From Planotetraspora silvatica (GTDB lineage: Bacteria > Actinomycetota > Actinomycetes > Streptosporangiales > Streptosporangiaceae), in NCBI RefSeq assembly GCF_016863315.1, contig NZ_BOOQ01000015.1:124001-188000 (forward strand): a stretch of 64,000 bases of DNA. Direction: 5' to 3'. Positions 28,327-35,420 of this stretch are shown piece by piece. A program made the translations under genes and the position numbers. The notes beneath the pieces are model-generated. The model was not told the DNA's origin and made no database searches. It saw only the letters and a program-made list of their open reading frames with translations. The first letter of the stretch is position 1. Each line of letters opens with the position of its first letter.

Positions 28327-29049
28327 ATGACAACGCCTTTCGTCATGGACGGGCCATGGGCCCATCGAGATGAGTTCCGCCGGTTACGGCATGCGCTGCG
28401 TGCCGCCATGAGAGGAGCAGCCATGTGGCAGGACGAGCATCACAATCCCGGTCCGCACGAGCATCGGCACAGGGGCGGCCACCGGGGGCGCGGCCCGTGG
28501 GGCGGCTTCGGGCCGGGCGGGCCGTTCGGACCGGGAGGACCGTTCGGACCGGGCGGCACGCCGTTCGGCCGAGGGTTCGGCAGGCCCAGGAAGGCCAAGC
28601 GCGGTGACGTCCGCGCCGCCATCCTCGCGCTGCTCGCCGAGGAGCCCCGCAACGGATACCAGATCATCCAGGAGATCGCCGAGCGCAGCGAGGGCGGCTG
28701 GAAGCCCAGTCCCGGCGCCGTCTACCCGGCTCTCCAGCAGCTCACCGACGAGGGCCTGGTCCGCACCGAGGAGACGGACGGCCGCAAGACCTTCCAGCTC
28801 ACCGAGGCCGGCCGCGCGTACATCGAGGCCCACCCGGACGAGGTGCGAGCCCCCTGGGAGGACATGACTCCGGACATCGGGGACAACGTCCACGAGCTGT
28901 TCGACCTGTCCCGTCAGGCCGCCTCGGCCCTGTTCCAGCTCGCGCAGACCGGAACCGACGGCCAGGTGAGGCAGGCCAAGCAGGTGCTGACCGAGACGCG
29001 GCGCAAGCTCTACCAGATCCTCGCAGACGGCGACCCCGCCGAGGAGTGA
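28327..29049 (+). CDS. PadR family transcriptional regulator
   Basis: A 240-residue protein starting at ATG 28327 with AAGGAGG nine bases upstream. The first about 75 residues are unusual: a His/Arg-rich stretch (residues about 35-55) and a Gly/Pro/Phe repeat (GGPFGPGG repeated). The PadR winged helix follows (RAAILALLAEEPRNGYQIIQE, then PSPGAVYPALQQLTDEGLV), and then a helical dimerisation region. PadR proteins repress efflux or stress genes. It is followed four bases later by a DUF1707 gene, probably in one transcript. The low-complexity segment is typical of actinobacterial PadR homologues. Confidence 0.9.
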   Translation: MTTPFVMDGPWAHRDEFRRLRHALRAAMRGAAMWQDEHHNPGPHEHRHRGGHRGRGPWGGFGPGGPFGPGGPFGPGGTPFGRGFGRPRKAKRGDVRAAILALLAEEPRNGYQIIQEIAERSEGGWKPSPGAVYPALQQLTDEGLVRTEETDGRKTFQLTEAGRAYIEAHPDEVRAPWEDMTPDIGDNVHELFDLSRQAASALFQLAQTGTDGQVRQAKQVLTETRRKLYQILADGDPAEE

Positions 29050-29053
29050 CGAA

Positions 29054-29590
29054 ATGGCCTCTCAGGACGAGATGCGGATCGGCGACAAAGAGCGCGACGA
29101 GGTGACCCGGAGCCTGCACGACGCGTTCGTGCAGGGCCGGATCACCCGCGACGAACTCGACCAGCGCCTCGACGCCACCCTTTCCGCCCGCACCGCGGGC
29201 GACCTCCGGCAGATCACCGCCGACCTCCCGGGCGCCTACGTGCCGTACGGCCCGGGCACCACGCTTCGCGACCCCGCCCCCGGACCGCACGCAATGCCAT
29301 GGGAGGGCGGGCCGCCCTGGCGCCGGGATCACGGAGACCTCGCGACCTGGGGAGTGCACCTGGCCGCGGCACGCCGGCGGGCCCACCGCGGGCATGCTCA
29401 CCGGGGCAGGCCTCCGTTCCCGTTCATGGTCATCGGGGCGCTGGTGCTCCTCGCGGTGCTGACCGGTGCGGCATGGCCGCTGTTCGCCGTGATCAAGGTC
29501 CTGTTCCTCGTCTGGTTGATCATGACCGTGGCGGGCCTGATCCGTCACCGCCGCGGTCACGGACACCGGCGGTCCGGAATTGGGTCTTGA
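29054..29590 (+). CDS. DUF1707 domain membrane protein
   Basis: A 178-residue protein starting four bases after the PadR stop. The N-terminal 55 residues are a DUF1707 domain (MRIGDKERDEVTRSLHDAF, then GRITRDELDQRLDATLSARTAGDLRQI). A His/Arg-rich linker leads to one or two membrane helices near the C terminus (FMVIGALVLLAVLTGAAWPLF). Function is unknown; co-occurrence with PadR is common in actinobacteria. Its last codons and stop lie in the first copy of a 22-bp direct repeat that flanks the ThiF-like gene. Confidence 0.85.
   Translation: MASQDEMRIGDKERDEVTRSLHDAFVQGRITRDELDQRLDATLSARTAGDLRQITADLPGAYVPYGPGTTLRDPAPGPHAMPWEGGPPWRRDHGDLATWGVHLAAARRRAHRGHAHRGRPPFPFMVIGALVLLAVLTGAAWPLFAVIKVLFLVWLIMTVAGLIRHRRGHGHRRSGIGS
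29569..29590 (+). repeat. Direct repeat copy A flanking the ThiF-like gene
   Basis: These 22 bases (core CGGAATTGGGTCTTGA, 29575-29590) recur at 30846-30867 with one mismatch. Copy A is the 3' end and stop codon of the DUF1707 gene. The two copies bracket the ThiF-like gene. They may be a duplicated promoter element or the scar of an insertion. Confidence 0.75.
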
Positions 29591-29741
29591 ACAACCGGGC
29601 ACCAGATGATGACTTGGCGAGCGGGGCCTGTCTCGGTCGGCTGCGGACACGTCGCGACAACGGTTCCGGCCGCGTGACCTCCGAGCAGACGGTGGAGCGG
29701 GCGCCCGCTCCGCCGGCCGTCTCGCGAGGGGAACCGGACAG

Positions 29742-30845
29742 GTGCTGCTGCCACGGGTCAAGCGGAGGCACGAGCCGCACCGGCTCGACGACGGCACCGT
29801 GCGCATCGGAGGCGAGATCTACGGGCTCGCCTCCGAGATCACCGATCCGCTCGGGGGGGCGTGGGCCGCGCTGTCCCTGATGGACGGCACGCGGACGCCC
29901 GACGACATCGCCGAGATCATCTGTGGCTCCGTGCCCGGCCTCTCGGCGCCGGAAGCGCGCGAGATCGTGAGCATCCTGATCGATTCCGGCCACGTGGAGG
30001 ACGCGTCCGCCCAGGTGCCCGACGAGATCAGCGTGCGGGAGCGCGATCGGTACGGCAGGAGCCAGGCGTTCTTCCACCTCGTCGACCTGACCCCGCGCCC
30101 GCACGCCTGGGAGGCCCAACTGCGCCTCAAGAAGGCCCGGGTCGTGGTCCTCGGTCTCGGCGGGACCGGCAGCCACGCCGCGTGGGCGCTCGCGGCGACC
30201 GGGGTCGGGCGCATCCACTGCGTCGACGCCGACGTGGTGGAGTTGTCGAACCTCAACCGGCAGGTCCTCTACACCGAGGACGACATCGGCCGCATGAAGG
30301 TCGACATCGCCATGGAGAGGTTGCGCCAGCTGAACTCCGACATCGAGATCACCGGCGAGAGCCGCAGGGTGGACGGCGAAGCGGGCCTCCGGCTCCTCCT
30401 CGAGGACTGCGACGTGCTCGCGTTGTGCGCCGACGAGCCGCGAGGGCGCGGCCTGGCCGAGGGGATCAGCATCTGGGCCAACCGCGTCTGCGCGAGTCTG
30501 GGCGTTCCCTGGGTCGGGGGTGGATACAACGGCCCACTGGTCACCGTGGGAACGTTCGAACGCGGGCGCGGAGCCTGCTTCGAGTGCCTCATCGAAGGGG
30601 AGGCACGCAGGCGGCGGCCCGATCTTCCCGTGGACCTCGGAGGGCCGGGCGTGCTGGCCATATCGGCCGGCATCTCCGGTCAACTCGTCGCCCATGCGGT
30701 CATCTCCTTGATCACCGGCGTGCCTCAGCCCACGACGGGAACGTTCCTGGGGCTGAACCTCATCGCCCCCGAGCACCACGTATGGGTCCGCCACCCGCCG
30801 CGCCCCGACTGCCCCGTGTGCGCGCCCTCCGGCCTGACCGCGTGA
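29742..30845 (+). CDS. ThiF/MccB-like E1 adenylyltransferase with N-terminal peptide-recognition-like domain
   Basis: A 367-residue protein, GTG start after GAGGGG. Residues about 5-95 resemble a winged PqqD-like peptide-recognition element (TVRIGGEIYGLASEITDPLG... then REIVSILIDSGHVEDA). The E1 core follows: GLGGTGSHAA (from about G138) binds ATP, then VDADVVELSNLNRQ with the conserved Asp and Arg, and IGRMKVDIA with the lysine. Two CxxC pairs (C279/C282 and C357/C360) form the structural zinc site. This layout is that of MccB, which adenylylates the C-terminal Asn of the microcin C precursor; TOMM-associated ThiF proteins are also similar but would need a YcaO partner, absent here. A 41-codon peptide gene follows. 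Confidence 0.82.
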   Translation: MLLPRVKRRHEPHRLDDGTVRIGGEIYGLASEITDPLGGAWAALSLMDGTRTPDDIAEIICGSVPGLSAPEAREIVSILIDSGHVEDASAQVPDEISVRERDRYGRSQAFFHLVDLTPRPHAWEAQLRLKKARVVVLGLGGTGSHAAWALAATGVGRIHCVDADVVELSNLNRQVLYTEDDIGRMKVDIAMERLRQLNSDIEITGESRRVDGEAGLRLLLEDCDVLALCADEPRGRGLAEGISIWANRVCASLGVPWVGGGYNGPLVTVGTFERGRGACFECLIEGEARRRRPDLPVDLGGPGVLAISAGISGQLVAHAVISLITGVPQPTTGTFLGLNLIAPEHHVWVRHPPRPDCPVCAPSGLTA

Positions 30846-30867
30846 GCGGTACGGAATTGGGTCTTGA
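30846..30867 (+). repeat. Direct repeat copy B flanking the ThiF-like gene
   Basis: This copy matches 29569-29590 at 21 of 22 positions and begins directly after the stop codon of the ThiF-like gene, 83 bases before the peptide gene. If it is a promoter element, both the enzyme and the peptide gene would carry it. Confidence 0.75.
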
Positions 30868-30949
30868 CCGGTCGTGGCCCACGGCGAAACATCAACCTGT
30901 CGCTTTCGGGGGGAAACGGGCGCGGCCACACCGAACAACGGAGGGCGAG

Positions 30950-31075
30950 ATGCACCCGACCGAGGCAGAGCCCGAGCCAGAGGACCGGAACGAGCGGCAG
31001 GCCACCACGAAGATCCTGATCAGAAAGCTGGACACGACGGAGACGACCGTGTGCAGCAACTCCACAGGGAACTAA
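30950..31075 (+). CDS. Candidate modified-peptide precursor (41 residues, C-terminal Asn)
   Basis: A small gene with ATG at 30950 and GGAGG (30940-30944) five bases upstream, 104 bases after the ThiF-like stop and 105 before the DUF6879 gene. The product has an acidic N-terminal half (MHPTEAEPEPEDRNERQ), a basic hydrophobic middle (TKILIRKLD) and a Thr/Ser-rich tail TTETTVCSNSTGN with one cysteine. This leader/core-like polarity, the neighbouring E1 enzyme and the C-terminal Asn fit a ribosomally made peptide whose end is adenylylated. Reality of the gene rests on its ribosome binding site and context; the modification is inference. Confidence 0.6.
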   Translation: MHPTEAEPEPEDRNERQATTKILIRKLDTTETTVCSNSTGN

Positions 31076-31084
31076 GACCACCAC

Positions 31085-31099
31085 GTTCGTCAGACGAAC
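31085..31099. promoter_or_regulatory. Inverted repeat just after the peptide gene
   Basis: GTTCGTC-A-GACGAAC lies nine bases after the stop of the 41-codon gene. It could be a short hairpin (GTTCGT, CAG loop, ACGAAC) at the message end or a protein-binding site ahead of the DUF6879 gene. Confidence 0.4.
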
Positions 31100-31180
31100 C
31101 GCGGCGAGGTTCCACATCCGGGCTGGGGCCTCGACGCGGGTCCCACGACTCGATCTCGGCGTACAGCCGGAGGAGACCCC

Positions 31181-31795
31181 ATGCCCGGAGAGGCGATCGA
31201 ACGCGTCAGACAGGCCGCAGGAGTGATCCTGCCCGTCACCGACTACCTCGCGGAATTCTACGAGTGCTTCCAGGACGTCGAGGGAGTCGTCTGGAAGCTC
31301 GAACGAGCGCAACACTTCCACGAGCCGGACGTGCCGAGCTGGGTCGCCATGATGGAGGGCGACTGGCGCCGCGCCCTGACGCTGATCAAGGAGATGCGCT
31401 TCTCCCGCGATCTGCCGTCCCAGATCCAGCTCCGCCGTCTGCGGATCGTGGAGACGCCGCTCACGCCGTACATGCACTGGGAGTTGGTGCTGCTCGCGGC
31501 GCGGACCCGCGCGGGTGAGCGGGCCCGTGTGCTGCCCGCGCCGGCGGTGCGATGGCTGGAGCGCGACGCCCCGCTTCCCGAACTGGTGATCCTGGGGCCC
31601 GATCTCATGTACGAGGTGCTCTACGACCGGACGGGCGCCCACACCGGAGGGCGGCGGATCACCGACCCTCGCGTGATCGAGGAGTGCGTGGGCATCATGG
31701 CCGAGCTGTACGGCACGGCAGAAGAACTGCTCGACCACTACGAACGGGAGGTCGTCCCGTTGCCCCCGCCGGTGATCAGCCCGGTCTCCTCCTGA
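31181..31795 (+). CDS. DUF6879-like protein
   Basis: A 204-residue protein starting at ATG 31181 with CGGAGGAG upstream. The stretch VVWKLERAQHFHEPDVPSW, then RRLRIVETPLTPYMHWELVL and PELVILGPDLMYEVLYD, fits the actinobacterial DUF6879 group, of unknown function, often beside small regulatory or peptide genes. Here it follows the candidate precursor in the same direction and is likely part of that cassette, perhaps as an accessory or immunity factor; this is inference. Its last 58 bases overlap the convergent DNA-glycosylase gene. Confidence 0.65.
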   Translation: MPGEAIERVRQAAGVILPVTDYLAEFYECFQDVEGVVWKLERAQHFHEPDVPSWVAMMEGDWRRALTLIKEMRFSRDLPSQIQLRRLRIVETPLTPYMHWELVLLAARTRAGERARVLPAPAVRWLERDAPLPELVILGPDLMYEVLYDRTGAHTGGRRITDPRVIEECVGIMAELYGTAEELLDHYEREVVPLPPPVISPVSS

Positions 31796-32355
31796 GCGCC
31801 GGGCACGGCTCGCGCGTGGGCGGCCGCCGGGCGCAGGCGGGCCATCTCCGCGGCGATGGCCTCCAGCCGCCAGTGGGCGTTGAGGCCGCTCGGGTTGGGC
31901 AACACCCACAGCTCCGCGCCGCCGATCGCGTCGTCCTGCGGGCCGATCGCGGCCCTGGGCCGCCCGAATGCGACGCGGTAGGCGGACACGCCGGCGACGG
32001 CCACCACCCGGGGACCGTTGACCCGCACGAGATCCGCGAGCAGTACGCCGCCCTCGCGGATCTCCTCGGGCGTGAGCTCCTCGGCCCGCGCGGTCGCCCG
32101 GGCCACCAGGTTGGTGATGCCGAGGCCGTACGACGGGAGCAGCCATTGCTCGTGCGGTTCCAGCCTGCGCGGGACCAGGCCCGACAGGTGCAGCGCGGGC
32201 CAGAAGCGGTTGCCCGGCCGGGCGAAGTGGTGGCCGGTCGCCGCGGAGTACAGGCCCGGGTTGATCCCGCAGAACAGCACGTCGAGACCGGGCCCGATCA
32301 CGTCGGGGATGGTCGCGTCCCTGGCCGCCTCGAGCTCGGCCTTGGTCGGAGGCAT
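31738..32355 (-). CDS. mug: Mismatch-specific uracil/thymine DNA glycosylase (Mug/TDG)
   Basis: A protein of about 205 residues; start taken at ATG 32355 (MPPTKAELEAARD), which matches the usual N terminus. Motif 1 GINPGLYSA contains the catalytic asparagine of the Mug class and motif 2 is NPSGLNAHW. It removes uracil or thymine from G:U and G:T mismatches during base excision repair. A longer frame to 32424 (GTG) is possible. The C-terminal about 30 residues extend beyond the catalytic fold and run through the 3' end of the convergent DUF6879 gene. Confidence 0.88.
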   Translation of the reverse strand: MPPTKAELEAARDATIPDVIGPGLDVLFCGINPGLYSAATGHHFARPGNRFWPALHLSGLVPRRLEPHEQWLLPSYGLGITNLVARATARAEELTPEEIREGGVLLADLVRVNGPRVVAVAGVSAYRVAFGRPRAAIGPQDDAIGGAELWVLPNPSGLNAHWRLEAIAAEMARLRPAAAHARAVPGAQEETGLITGGGNGTTSRS

Positions 32356-32437
32356 GACCAGATCGTAGGCCTCACCCCCGCTCCCCTCGTCGGCGAGGGG
32401 AAGCGGGGCGAGGCCCGCGATCACCGGCCCACACAGG

Positions 32438-32525
32438 TCACAGACCCGGGTCGACGGGCTCGGGCTCCAACGCCAGCACGGATCACAGACGCGGGTCGAC
32501 GGGCTCGGACTCCAGCGCCAGCACG
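32438..32525. repeat. Tandem duplication of the pnkp 3' end
   Basis: Two 43-base copies (32438-32480 and 32483-32525) match at 40 positions with a 45-base period. The right-hand copy is the last codons and stop of pnkp (VLALESEPVDPRL); the left-hand copy lies beyond the stop in the same frame and would read VLALEPEPVDPGL plus its own stop. A 15-codon terminal duplication has therefore occurred. Confidence 0.85.
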
Positions 32526-34966
32526 GCGAACACCGTCTCGTGCACGCGCCACAGCGGGTCGCCCTCGGCCAGGCGGGTGAGCGCCTCCAGCCCGAGGGCG
32601 TGCTCGCGCGACGCCAGCGACCGCTTCTTGCCGAGGAAGCGGCCGCGCAGGTCGCCGAGCGACTCCGTGTAGTCCGGGCCGTAGATGATCCGCAGGTACT
32701 CGCGCCCGCGCACCTTGATCCCCGGCTGCACCCGGCCGGGCGTGTGCTCGACCGGCTTGACGACCATGCCCTCTCCCCCGCCTGCGGTCAGCTCCGACCA
32801 CCAGCCGACCGCGGCCGATCGCTCCTCCTCCGAGTCCAGCGACACGTACACATGCCGGGTCGGCGCGAGGATGCCGGAGCTCAGGCGCCCGAGCACGTCC
32901 AGATGCCACGAGTGCGGTTCGAGCACGGCCGTCGCCCGGCCCTCGCAGGCCAGGATCTGGAACGGCGCGAGCCGTACGCCGTCGAGCCCGGAAACCGGCC
33001 AGCAGTACCGCGCATAAGCGTCGCGGAACAGGGCAGCGTTGTCCGCACGGCGTCGGGTGCGGTCCAGTAACCCGCCTACATCCAGGCCGCGCCCGGCCGC
33101 CGTCTCCAGGAGCGCCACCGCCTCGGGCAGGGCGACCCGCGCCGCGGCGCCGACGGAGGCGTACTGGTCGCGGATCAGCCCCTCCGCCTTCGCCGACCAG
33201 GGCAGCAACTCGCAGTCGAGCACCACCCAGTCGGTCTCCAGCTCGTCCCAGAGCGGGCTCACCGCGTCGCGGAGCCGGTCGACGAGCTCCCCGGTGAGAG
33301 CGTCGAAGAAGGGCCGCCCGGTGCGCGTGTAGACGCTGCCGGTCGTGCCGTCCGTGACGCCGAACCGCTTGGCCGCCGCCTCGGGGGTCCTGGCCAGTAC
33401 GGCTATCGCCCGCGATCCCATGTGCTTCTCCTCGCACACGACCCGGGACACGCCCGCCCTGGCGTATTCATCGAACGCCTGGTCCGGGTGCTCGAGGAAG
33501 CCGTCGAGCGCCGAGGTCTCCGGCGGGGCCATGGTCGGCGGAAGGTAGACGAGCCAGCGGGGGTCCACGGAGAACCGGCTCATGATCTCCAGCGCCGCCG
33601 CCGAGTTCTCCTCCGCGATCTTGACGCGCCCGCCGTACCTGGTCTCCACATACCGCGTCCCGGTCACGTCGCCGATGTCGAGGACTCCGGGATCCCGGGC
33701 GTACTGCGACGTGAGCGGCCTGACCGGCTCGTACCAGACCTTCTCCGCCGGGACCGAGACGATCTGCCGCTCGGGGTAGCGGAGCGCGGTCAGGCTTCCG
33801 CCGAACACGGCTCCCGTGTCCAGGCAGATGGTGTTGTTGACCCACTCGGGCTCCGTGGTCGGCGTGTGGCCGTAGACGACCATCGCGCGCCCCCGGTACT
33901 CGTTCGCCCACGGGTACCGGACCGGCAGGCCGTACTCGTCGGTCTCGCCCGTGGTGTCGCCGTAGAGCGCGAACGAGCGGACCCTGCCGGACGCGCGCCC
34001 GTGGTAGGCCTCCTTGAGCCCGGCGTGCGCGACGACGAGGGCGCCGCCGTCGAACCGGTAGTGGCTGATGAGGCCGTCCATGAACGCCTTCGCGGCGTCC
34101 CGGAAGTCCTCGGGCTCGGCGGCGAGCTGCTCCAGCGACTGCTCCAGGCCGTGGGCGACCCGGACCTTGCGCCCGTTGAGCGCGCGGACGAGTTTCTGCT
34201 CGTGGTTGCCGGAGACGCACAGCGCCGTCCCCGCCTCGACCATGCCCATGACCAGGCGCAGCACGCCCGGGGTGTCGGGGCCGCGGTCGACCAGGTCGCC
34301 GACGAACACGGCCGTCCGTCCTTCGGGGTGGACGGCGCCCGTGGGCGTCACCGTCCAGCCGAGGGTCCGCAGCAGGGTCTCCAGCTCGGAACGGCAGCCG
34401 TGGACGTCGCCGATGATGTCGAAGGGACCGGTGAGCTCGGTCCGGTCCGACCACGCCCTCTCGTAGGTGATGACGGCGTCGTCGATATCGTCACCGCGCA
34501 GCACGTGAACCCGGCGGAAGCCGTCCCTGTTGATCTTGCCGAGCGAACGGCGCAGGTCCTTCCTCTGACGGGTGACGACGTGCGGGCCGAAGGCGCGGTC
34601 GGGCCTGGCGGCGTTGCGGGCGATCGCCACCTCCTCAGGGACGTCGAGCACGATCGCGTCGACCAGCACGTCATGGCTCTTGGCCAGCTCGATGAGCTTC
34701 TTGCGGGCCTCCCACTGGACGTTGGTCGCGTCGACGACCGTCAGCAGGCCACGCCTCAGCCGGGTGCCGACGATGTAGTGGAGGACGTCGAAGGCGTCGG
34801 GCGTGGCCGACTGGTCGTTCTCGTCGTCGGAGACCAGGCCACGGCAGTAGTCCGAGGAGATGACCTGGGTGGACGCGAAATGCCGGGCGGCGAAGGTCGA
34901 CTTCCCGCTGCCCGAGATCCCGACGAGCACCACCAGTGCCATCCGCGGAACACCGATCTCAATCAC
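32483..34966 (-). CDS. pnkp: Polynucleotide kinase-phosphatase-ligase of the Pnkp/Hen1 RNA-repair system
   Basis: An 827-residue trifunctional enzyme. The start GTG 34966 has GGAGGGG five bases upstream. The N-terminal kinase has Walker A GISGSGKST; the central metallophosphatase shows GDVHGCRSE, GDLVDRGPDT and GNHEQ; the C-terminal adenylyltransferase has K514 in EEKHMGSRA (KxxG motif). It heals 5'-OH and 2',3'-cyclic phosphate ends and forms part of the ligase with Hen1, repairing tRNAs cut by ribotoxins. Hen1 lies upstream in the same orientation, but array copy 2 is inserted between them. The presence of Hen1 indicates repair with 2'-O-methylation that resists re-cleavage. Confidence 0.93.
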   Translation of the reverse strand: MIEIGVPRMALVVLVGISGSGKSTFAARHFASTQVISSDYCRGLVSDDENDQSATPDAFDVLHYIVGTRLRRGLLTVVDATNVQWEARKKLIELAKSHDVLVDAIVLDVPEEVAIARNAARPDRAFGPHVVTRQRKDLRRSLGKINRDGFRRVHVLRGDDIDDAVITYERAWSDRTELTGPFDIIGDVHGCRSELETLLRTLGWTVTPTGAVHPEGRTAVFVGDLVDRGPDTPGVLRLVMGMVEAGTALCVSGNHEQKLVRALNGRKVRVAHGLEQSLEQLAAEPEDFRDAAKAFMDGLISHYRFDGGALVVAHAGLKEAYHGRASGRVRSFALYGDTTGETDEYGLPVRYPWANEYRGRAMVVYGHTPTTEPEWVNNTICLDTGAVFGGSLTALRYPERQIVSVPAEKVWYEPVRPLTSQYARDPGVLDIGDVTGTRYVETRYGGRVKIAEENSAAALEIMSRFSVDPRWLVYLPPTMAPPETSALDGFLEHPDQAFDEYARAGVSRVVCEEKHMGSRAIAVLARTPEAAAKRFGVTDGTTGSVYTRTGRPFFDALTGELVDRLRDAVSPLWDELETDWVVLDCELLPWSAKAEGLIRDQYASVGAAARVALPEAVALLETAAGRGLDVGGLLDRTRRRADNAALFRDAYARYCWPVSGLDGVRLAPFQILACEGRATAVLEPHSWHLDVLGRLSSGILAPTRHVYVSLDSEEERSAAVGWWSELTAGGGEGMVVKPVEHTPGRVQPGIKVRGREYLRIIYGPDYTESLGDLRGRFLGKKRSLASREHALGLEALTRLAEGDPLWRVHETVFAVLALESEPVDPRL

Positions 34967-34972
34967 GACAAC

Positions 34973-35016
34973 CCCTCCCACAACCCATTAGTGGCCCTCC
35001 CACAACCCATTAGTGG
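34973..35016. repeat. 22-bp tandem duplication at the pnkp ribosome binding site
   Basis: The 22-base unit CCCTCCCACAACCCATTAG followed by TGG occurs at 34973-34994 and identically at 34995-35016. On the coding strand each copy ends in the GGGAGGG of the pnkp ribosome binding site, so that site is doubled. The second copy touches the first motif of repeat array 2. Confidence 0.85.
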
Positions 35017-35420
35017 TGATCATGCACACCTTCGCCAAACCCCCCACCCACCAGCCCCAACGCCCCCCGTGATCATGCACACCTTCGTGACCATGCCACC
35101 CCACGCGCGCAAACGTCTGCCGTGATCATGCACAGGTTCGGCGGCACCCGGCCTGACCAGCCCAAACCTCCGTCGTGATCATGCACAGATTCGTTGTCGC
35201 ACGGTTCCACCTGGCCGAACTCATTTCGTGATCATGCACGCACCCGATCGGTGCCAGATCACGAAGGACATCTCCGCAGCCAGGAGCGGGTGCGCACGAA
35301 TCCGCGCATGATCACGATCCGCGCCCGCGCCGGTCAGGGGGTGATTCCACGAACCTGTGCATGATCACCACCCATGAAGGGGGAGGCCATCCTCATGATC
35401 ACCGAATCTGTGCATGATCA
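35017..35420. repeat. Inverted array of 53-bp-period repeats, copy 2 (4 forward, centre, 3 reverse)
   Basis: Forward motifs begin at 35017, 35070, 35123 and 35176 (the first two read TGATCATGCACACCTTCG), and the centre begins at 35229: every step is 53 bases. In the centre TTCGTGATC (35225-35233) pairs with GATCACGAA (35257-35265), and GCACC/GGTGC inside. Reverse motifs end at 35314, 35367 and 35420, each 53 bases apart and 53 from the centre end (35261). The last reverse motif lies in hen1 and encodes its final residues DHAQIR plus the stop. The array separates hen1 from pnkp. Confidence 0.9.

Noticed and set aside
29742-30845. ThiF-like gene as housekeeping MoeB/ThiF or a TOMM cyclodehydratase
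   Set aside because: The extra PqqD-like N terminus and lack of thiamine or molybdopterin genes argue against housekeeping; no YcaO partner is present for azole formation.
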